Source: Spirochaetaceae bacterium (lineage in GTDB: Bacteria > Spirochaetota > Spirochaetia > Treponematales > Breznakiellaceae). Taken from it: 9,233 nucleotides of DNA. The position numbers and the translations under genes are program-made. The stretch covers positions 1-9,233 of the forward strand of contig JAISZQ010000138.1 in assembly GCA_031269165.1 (NCBI GenBank), written 5' to 3'. Numbering within the stretch: the stretch's first letter is position 1; each line of letters starts with the position of its first letter. Of the stretch, positions 6,276 to 9,233 are shown in pieces. The notes beneath the pieces are model-generated. The model was not told the DNA's origin. It saw nothing but the letters and a program-made list of their open reading frames with translations, and ran no database searches.

Positions 6276-6319
6276 GGGGGAAGTATACCCAATCTCATCA
6301 AAAAGGGGGAAGTCTCCCA

Positions 6320-6519
6320 CTGTCAACAACTTAAGGATTTTGGTCCGCGAATGGCGCGAATAAATACGAATGACACATACCTATCAGCGCGTATTCGCAA
6401 CGCCATGTATGGCGCACATTCGCAACGCCATATATGGCGCGCATTCGCGGACAAAAAAACTAAAAATCTGTGTGATCCGTTGACCACTCTTATATTCCAT
6501 TGGCTTAAGTTGTTGGCAG
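6320..6519. repeat. 200-bp inverted-repeat (MITE-like) element
   Basis: The ends are 16-bp inverted repeats with one mismatch: 6320-6335 (core CAACAACTTAAG) and 6504-6519 (core CTTAAGTTGTTG). A second nested pair, GTCCGCGAAT (6343-6352) and ATTCGCGGAC (6443-6452), lies inside. GGGGGAAGTC occurs close outside both ends (6305-6314 and 6519-6528), like a target duplication but offset by a few bases on the left. There is no coding sequence inside. It occupies the 5' side of epmA and probably contributes to or displaces its promoter. Confidence 0.65.
6393..6450. repeat. 25-bp tandem palindromic units
   Basis: Two tandem 25-bp units (6393-6417, 6418-6442) and a partial third (6443-6450) lie inside the 200-bp element. 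Each full unit contains the palindrome CGCCATRTATGGCG: perfect at 6426-6439, one mismatched pair at 6401-6414. Either could be a dimeric-protein binding site, but a repeat origin is as likely. Confidence 0.75.
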
Positions 6520-6595
6520 GGGGAAGTCGCGGCAACTTCGTTGCCGACCCCTCGCTCCAGCCGCTTTGCGTCTTACGCTACCCCCTCTACGGGGG
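6519..6595 (-). repeat. Modular repeat, right inverted copy
   Basis: Read on the minus strand, it gives the same blocks as 5092-5179. The 27-bp block (6569-6595) has one mismatch. GGCTGGAGCGAGGGG follows nearly directly. Then comes a hairpin absent from the left copy (CGGCAA 6530-6535 with TTGCCG 6541-6546), then ACTTCCCCC. Together the two copies bracket epmA in opposite orientations. Confidence 0.75.
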
Positions 6596-6730
6596 TTTGC
6601 CACCCCCGAAGGCGACCCGCAGGGCTCGCCCCGCCCCCGGACCACAGCGGAAGCGTGCATTCTGCGGGGGTTTTGGAACCGCCTCTACTGATAGCCTAAC
6701 AGACCCCCGCCCAACGACAACGTATCGGTT

Positions 6731-6778
6731 GGTGTTGCTCAACCCGCGTATCGAAAAGTTATCATAACAAACGGTACA
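6731..6778 (+). repeat. 48-bp dispersed repeat, copy 1
   Basis: Matches 8693-8740 with two differences (6745 C against G, 6772 C against T). It contains the near-perfect palindrome GTTATCATAAC. The left part of the structured element seen at 8624-8740 is not recognisable here, so this copy looks partial. It lies about 280 bp before the VanZ-like gene. Confidence 0.85.
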
Positions 6779-6848
6779 CTGGTAAAATTTTGAAACAGCC
6801 TCATTTTACTCAAAAAATTTGCCTTTGGGATGTTTTTTGATTATATTT

Positions 6849-6980
6849 AGTGTCTGTCCACAAAGTCGGTTACTTTGCGGCCAGACACTGCATTTTTTCG
6901 CCTAAAGGCTGCAAAAATGCGGGTTTTAAGGAAGTTGCGGGCCTATGGTCCGAGTCCATAATGTGTCTACATTATGGACA
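6849..6980. repeat. Hairpin cluster, MITE-like
   Basis: Three consecutive inverted repeats: AGTGTCTG (6849-6856) with CAGACACT (6882-6889) plus inner CAAAG/CTTTG; GCATTTTT (6890-6897) with AAAAATGC (6913-6920) plus inner GCC/GGC; and the 11-bp stem at 6954-6979. TGTCCACAAAGT (6855-6866) and ACATTATGGACA (6969-6980) can also pair as 10-of-12 terminal inverted repeats, so the block may be one small non-autonomous element. An open frame across it is not taken as a gene. Confidence 0.6.
6954..6979 (+). promoter_or_regulatory. 11-bp stem before VanZ-like gene
   Basis: GTCCATAATGT (6954-6964) and ACATTATGGAC (6969-6979) form a perfect 11-bp inverted repeat with loop GTCT. It ends 34 bp before the GTG start and upstream of AAGGAG (7003-7008). 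It could be an operator or a leader stem. It may also be only the right end of the hairpin cluster. Confidence 0.5.
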
Positions 6981-7013
6981 AACTCTATTTATACACGTCA
7001 AGAAGGAGACTGT

Positions 7014-7472
7014 GTGCGGACTACCGTTGGTTATCAAAAAGGGAGACTGCTTTATCTGATATTCGCGCTGTTTTCCCTTTGCTCAGGGTGCGCCGTTTAT
7101 TATTTTTTCAGAAACGGCAACATCCTTTTTTACGGGTGGACGGGATTGGCGGATTTACCGGGTTTTCAGCGGCAAAATGCCGGGCCGTTGCCCGCGTTTT
7201 TCGTTTGGCTGACGGGAAGTCTGCCGGACGGGTTATGGGTGTTGTCGGGAATCATGTTGCTCCGGTGCGTTCTCTGGAACAACAAAAAATTGTGCGGCGT
7301 ATATCTTTTTATTTTTTGTTGTTTTGCGATTGCCTATGAATTGTTACAGATTTTGGAAAATATGCGGGGGACGTTTGACCCGGCTGACGTGTGTTTCATG
7401 GTTCTTGCCGTTGTTTTCGAGAGAACTCTCGCAAAAAAACGCTGGTTTCAGAAAGAACCGTCGCCCGTCTGA
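7014..7472 (+). CDS. VanZ-like small integral membrane protein
   Basis: Predicted 152-aa inner-membrane protein. The start is GTG 7014, 5 nt after AAGGAG (7003-7008); an upstream ATG at 6945 lies in the palindromic repeat and has no ribosome binding site. Hydrophobic segments lie at about 12-32, 59-89 (probably one or two spans around L-P-D-G-L-W at 70-75), 93-113 and 124-136. The C-terminal Y-E-L-L-Q (108-112) followed by F-D-P-A-D-V (121-126) is the signature I associate with VanZ-like proteins, whose founding member affects teicoplanin susceptibility. The biochemical role of most relatives, including this one, is unknown. The tail is basic. The next gene is codirectional 103 bp downstream, with a weak hairpin between, so cotranscription is undecided. 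Confidence 0.7.
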   Translation: MRTTVGYQKGRLLYLIFALFSLCSGCAVYYFFRNGNILFYGWTGLADLPGFQRQNAGPLPAFFVWLTGSLPDGLWVLSGIMLLRCVLWNNKKLCGVYLFIFCCFAIAYELLQILENMRGTFDPADVCFMVLAVVFERTLAKKRWFQKEPSPV

Positions 7473-7486
7473 AAGCGAAACGTTAC

Positions 7487-7515
7487 GGGGGTAGTCCCCC
7501 ATCTCATTAAAGATG
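7487..7515 (+). terminator. Weak hairpins after VanZ-like gene
   Basis: GGGGG (7487-7491) pairs with CCCCC (7496-7500) over TAGT, and CATCT (7500-7504) can pair with AGATG (7511-7515), followed by ATTTT. Neither has a long T run, so termination is uncertain. A similar GGGGGAAGT...CCC...ATCTCAT string occurs at 6276-6300 next to the epmA start. Confidence 0.3.
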
Positions 7516-7575
7516 ATTTTCCGGCGGTCATTTGGATTGTCCGGGGTATCTTATATTTTATGAAGGAGAGAAGAA

Positions 7576-8535
7576 ATGAAAGGAAAGAAGTTTTTTGAAA
7601 ATGCGGCGGCGATTGCCATTATCGGACTGTTCGCGTTTCTCGCGCTGGGAAGCGGAACGATGGAGGGCACACGGGGTGCCCAAGGAACGGGAAGCTGGAT
7701 TTTGGACTGGGAGGAGGAGCACAAGACGTCGCTTGGCCGGTATGAAATTGTCTTCAAGGACAATCCAAAATCAATGCCGGAACCGCTTGAAACCGGTCTT
7801 TTTGGACGCGCAAACTGGTTTTTGACCATTCTGAATGTCTTTGACTTGCAGGAAACGCTGAACATGGATCAAAAATTGCAGTTGTTTGACGCACTGTTCA
7901 ATTATGTTCCGGCCAAAACGCAGAGCGAAGGATACCGGATCGTTAATCTGGGCGGGTTCAAAGACGACAAGGCATTGCAATTCGTATTGGCCTCGGCTGC
8001 GCTAAACGAAAAGGCACCCAAAGGTACGCACGGCTTGAATATAATCTCCAATACCGTGATTATCAGCACCGACAAGGGGAAAACATTTACCATTACGGAA
8101 TTAAAATTGGGCATAAACTGGTCTTCTCTGGGCATAATTTTTCCAGATGGCCGCCTAATTAAGGCCGGTAATGTATACAGCGAAAAGGAAGTAGAAAAAC
8201 GGAAAAAGGAATCCGGTGATAGCGAAACGCTTCTTGCGATCAACTTGTCCGACTTGTACATCAAAGACGAAATTAAGGAGAATGACACAGAGGCGTTTGC
8301 GATGCTTGAAAAGGTTCTCGCCGATACCGCCACGGATCCTGTGGAAAGCATTGTCGCGCGTTTGAACTATTTCCTGTGTCTGCTTTCGGCGAACCGCATC
8401 GAGGAGGCTGAAAAAACGCTCTCCGAAGCGACGGCGCTTTACCAGAATCTTCCTCCGCAGTCCGATGCGGGTTTGAAACGGGCGGTAGAACGGGAAGCAC
8501 CCACCTTGTTGGCGATCCATAAGCGAAACCTTTAG
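7576..8535 (+). CDS. Membrane-anchored protein of unknown function
   Basis: Predicted 319-aa protein that I do not recognise. ATG 7576 is preceded by AAGGAG (7563-7568) at 7 nt. The N-terminus is K-rich followed by a hydrophobic helix at about 9-25 with no lipobox cysteine, so it is either a signal anchor or a cleaved signal peptide. The rest looks soluble and probably faces the periplasm. Residues about 95-190 contain short strand-like stretches (N-T-V-I-I-S-T-D). Residues about 235-319 are alpha-helical, with a TPR-like helix pair around A-R-L-N-Y-F-L-C-L-L and I-E-E-A-E-K-T-L. No enzyme motif is visible. Upstream, an AT-rich TTATATTTTAT at 7551-7561 may include the -10 region. No convincing terminator follows. 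Confidence 0.75.
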   Translation: MKGKKFFENAAAIAIIGLFAFLALGSGTMEGTRGAQGTGSWILDWEEEHKTSLGRYEIVFKDNPKSMPEPLETGLFGRANWFLTILNVFDLQETLNMDQKLQLFDALFNYVPAKTQSEGYRIVNLGGFKDDKALQFVLASAALNEKAPKGTHGLNIISNTVIISTDKGKTFTITELKLGINWSSLGIIFPDGRLIKAGNVYSEKEVEKRKKESGDSETLLAINLSDLYIKDEIKENDTEAFAMLEKVLADTATDPVESIVARLNYFLCLLSANRIEEAEKTLSEATALYQNLPPQSDAGLKRAVEREAPTLLAIHKRNL

Positions 8536-8623
8536 GAAGCACTGATTAACGTTCCGCTGTATATGAGGTATTGCTTTCCCTGCCGATTACCGCTATCCAA
8601 ACAGCACTCGTCCCAAGAGGTCT

Positions 8624-8740
8624 GCTATGCTATTAGTCGGTTGAACAACACCGAAGGGCGGCAACGCCGCCTCGGTAGCATAGCCGCCCGTAGGTGTTGC
8701 TCAACCGGCGTATCGAAAAGTTATCATAACAAATGGTACA
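8624..8740. repeat. Structured dispersed repeat, copy 2
   Basis: Two inverted-repeat pairs interleave. GCTATGCTA (8624-8632) pairs with TAGCATAGC (8676-8684), and the arm 8637-8652 pairs with 8693-8708 at 14 of 16 positions. Between them sits a strong hairpin GGCGGC-AAC-GCCGCC (8657-8671), extended by CCGA/TCGG (8651-8654, 8672-8675). The right-hand 48 bp (8693-8740) recur at 6731-6778. It fills the convergent spacer between the 7576 gene and the AraC gene. Bases 8536-8623 show nothing recognisable. Confidence 0.75.
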
Positions 8741-8747
8741 GCAGTTA

Positions 8748-9233
8748 CTAACCTTTTATCTGAGACCGATATTTCAGAGGCGAAACACCCATGATTTTTT
8801 TGAAAAGCCGGGAAAAGTAATAGGGGTCTTCAATTCCGTAAGACATCGCTATATCGATAACCGGCAGGGCCGAAAAGTATAAATCACGAGAGGCGGACTG
8901 TATTTTAGTCCGCAAAAAATAGGCGACCGGAGAATAGCCGAATGTCTTCTGGAAAAGATAGTTCAGGTGTGAACGGCTGCAACCCGCCCCTCGCGCAAGT
9001 TCGTCAAGGGAAATGATGTCGTGCAGATGTTTCTCCATGCAGGCAAGCGCTTTTTCAATTTTCCTGCTGCCCGGATGGAGATACAGCATCGAATTCTTAT
9101 CGGCGCAGGGTGCCAGCGCAATCATCGTGCCCACCATTTGGCATAAATAAAAATATTCTTCGGTTTGAAACGGGGTTTTAAGCAAGGTAAAGCACTGACG
9201 AAACATTTCCCGCAGTTTTTCTCCGAAAACATC
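8748..9233 (-). CDS. AraC-family transcriptional regulator, partial
   Basis: C-terminal 161 residues of a DNA-binding regulator. The frame stays open to the right edge (nine codons beyond the first in-window ATG at 9206), so the true start and most of the N-terminal sensing domain lie outside. The AraC/XylS double helix-turn-helix is complete. The first helix-turn-helix is around I-S-L-D-E-L-A-R-G-A-G-C-S. The second contains the hallmark P-Y-Y-F-S-R-L-F-K-K and ends G-V-S-P-L-K-Y-R, just before the stop. The visible upstream part (F-T-L-L...Y-L-C-Q-M-V) resembles the helical linker after a cupin effector domain. The family mostly activates sugar-use or stress genes; the ligand and targets cannot be told. 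It is convergent with the 7576 gene. Confidence 0.92.
   Translation of the reverse strand, partial: DVFGEKLREMFRQCFTLLKTPFQTEEYFYLCQMVGTMIALAPCADKNSMLYLHPGSRKIEKALACMEKHLHDIISLDELARGAGCSRSHLNYLFQKTFGYSPVAYFLRTKIQSASRDLYFSALPVIDIAMSYGIEDPYYFSRLFKKIMGVSPLKYRSQIKG

Noticed and set aside
5283..6329. Full lysyl-tRNA synthetase
   Set aside because: Only the catalytic core is present, with no anticodon-binding domain, and the length fits EpmA.
5952..6767. 271-codon plus-strand frame opposite epmA
   Set aside because: Antisense of a well-supported class II synthetase paralogue, continuing into repeat DNA.
6945..7013. Earlier ATG start for the VanZ-like protein
   Set aside because: The extra 23 codons lie largely in the 11-bp stem and leader; the GTG at 7014 has a well-placed AAGGAG.
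6850..7059. Small plus-strand open frame over the hairpin cluster
   Set aside because: It lies on three inverted repeats, overlaps the VanZ-like start and has no ribosome binding site; more likely a translated repeat.
8563..8751. 62-codon plus-strand frame after the 7576 gene
   Set aside because: Runs through the structured dispersed repeat and lacks a ribosome binding site.

Overview
The window looks like chromosomal DNA of a spirochaete, most likely a termite- or insect-gut Treponema. This rests on two lipoproteins with a spirochaete-style lipobox (VLAGC) and beta-helix repeats of the type F-T-M-x-G-G-x-I-S-G-N, on spacers packed with palindromic and tandem repeats, and on mixed base composition. 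The taxonomic call is an inference from sequence style and recalled family distribution; no search was run.

Layout. 1-100: an AGCACCC heptanucleotide array that runs off the left edge. 313-1458 and 1636-3267: two tandem paralogous surface lipoproteins (381 and 543 aa), separated by a strong intrinsic terminator. 3268-3673: a spacer with a palindromic element and seven 23-bp tandem units. 3674-4433: an AT-rich, translationally coupled pair, a DUF6338-like membrane protein and a 59-aa protein with repeated GYQP motifs. 4434-5282: an 849-bp gene-free island of nested palindromes and direct repeats. 5283-6275 (minus): an EpmA (PoxA/GenX) type lysyl-tRNA-synthetase paralogue whose 3' end abuts that island. 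6276-7013: a second repeat-rich spacer. 7014-7472: a small VanZ-like integral membrane protein. 7576-8535: a membrane-anchored protein of unknown function. 8536-8747: a structured dispersed repeat. 8748-9233 (minus): the C-terminal part of an AraC-family regulator cut by the right edge.

How the parts relate. The two lipoproteins are probably exported and acylated, and display right-handed beta-helices. They share an identical-length 34-residue C-terminal tail, and repeat-unit number differs between them (5 against 10). The DUF6338/GYQP pair overlaps by 8 bp and is visibly richer in AT than its neighbours, which suggests a horizontally moved two-gene cassette; it is the best candidate for an undescribed system here. 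EpmA would modify elongation factor P, but no epmB or efp is in the window. The VanZ-like gene and the 7576 gene are codirectional, but the spacing does not prove an operon.

The most unusual DNA-level feature is the modular repeat found in inverted orientation on both sides of epmA, in which short hairpins appear to be inserted at different joints in the two copies.
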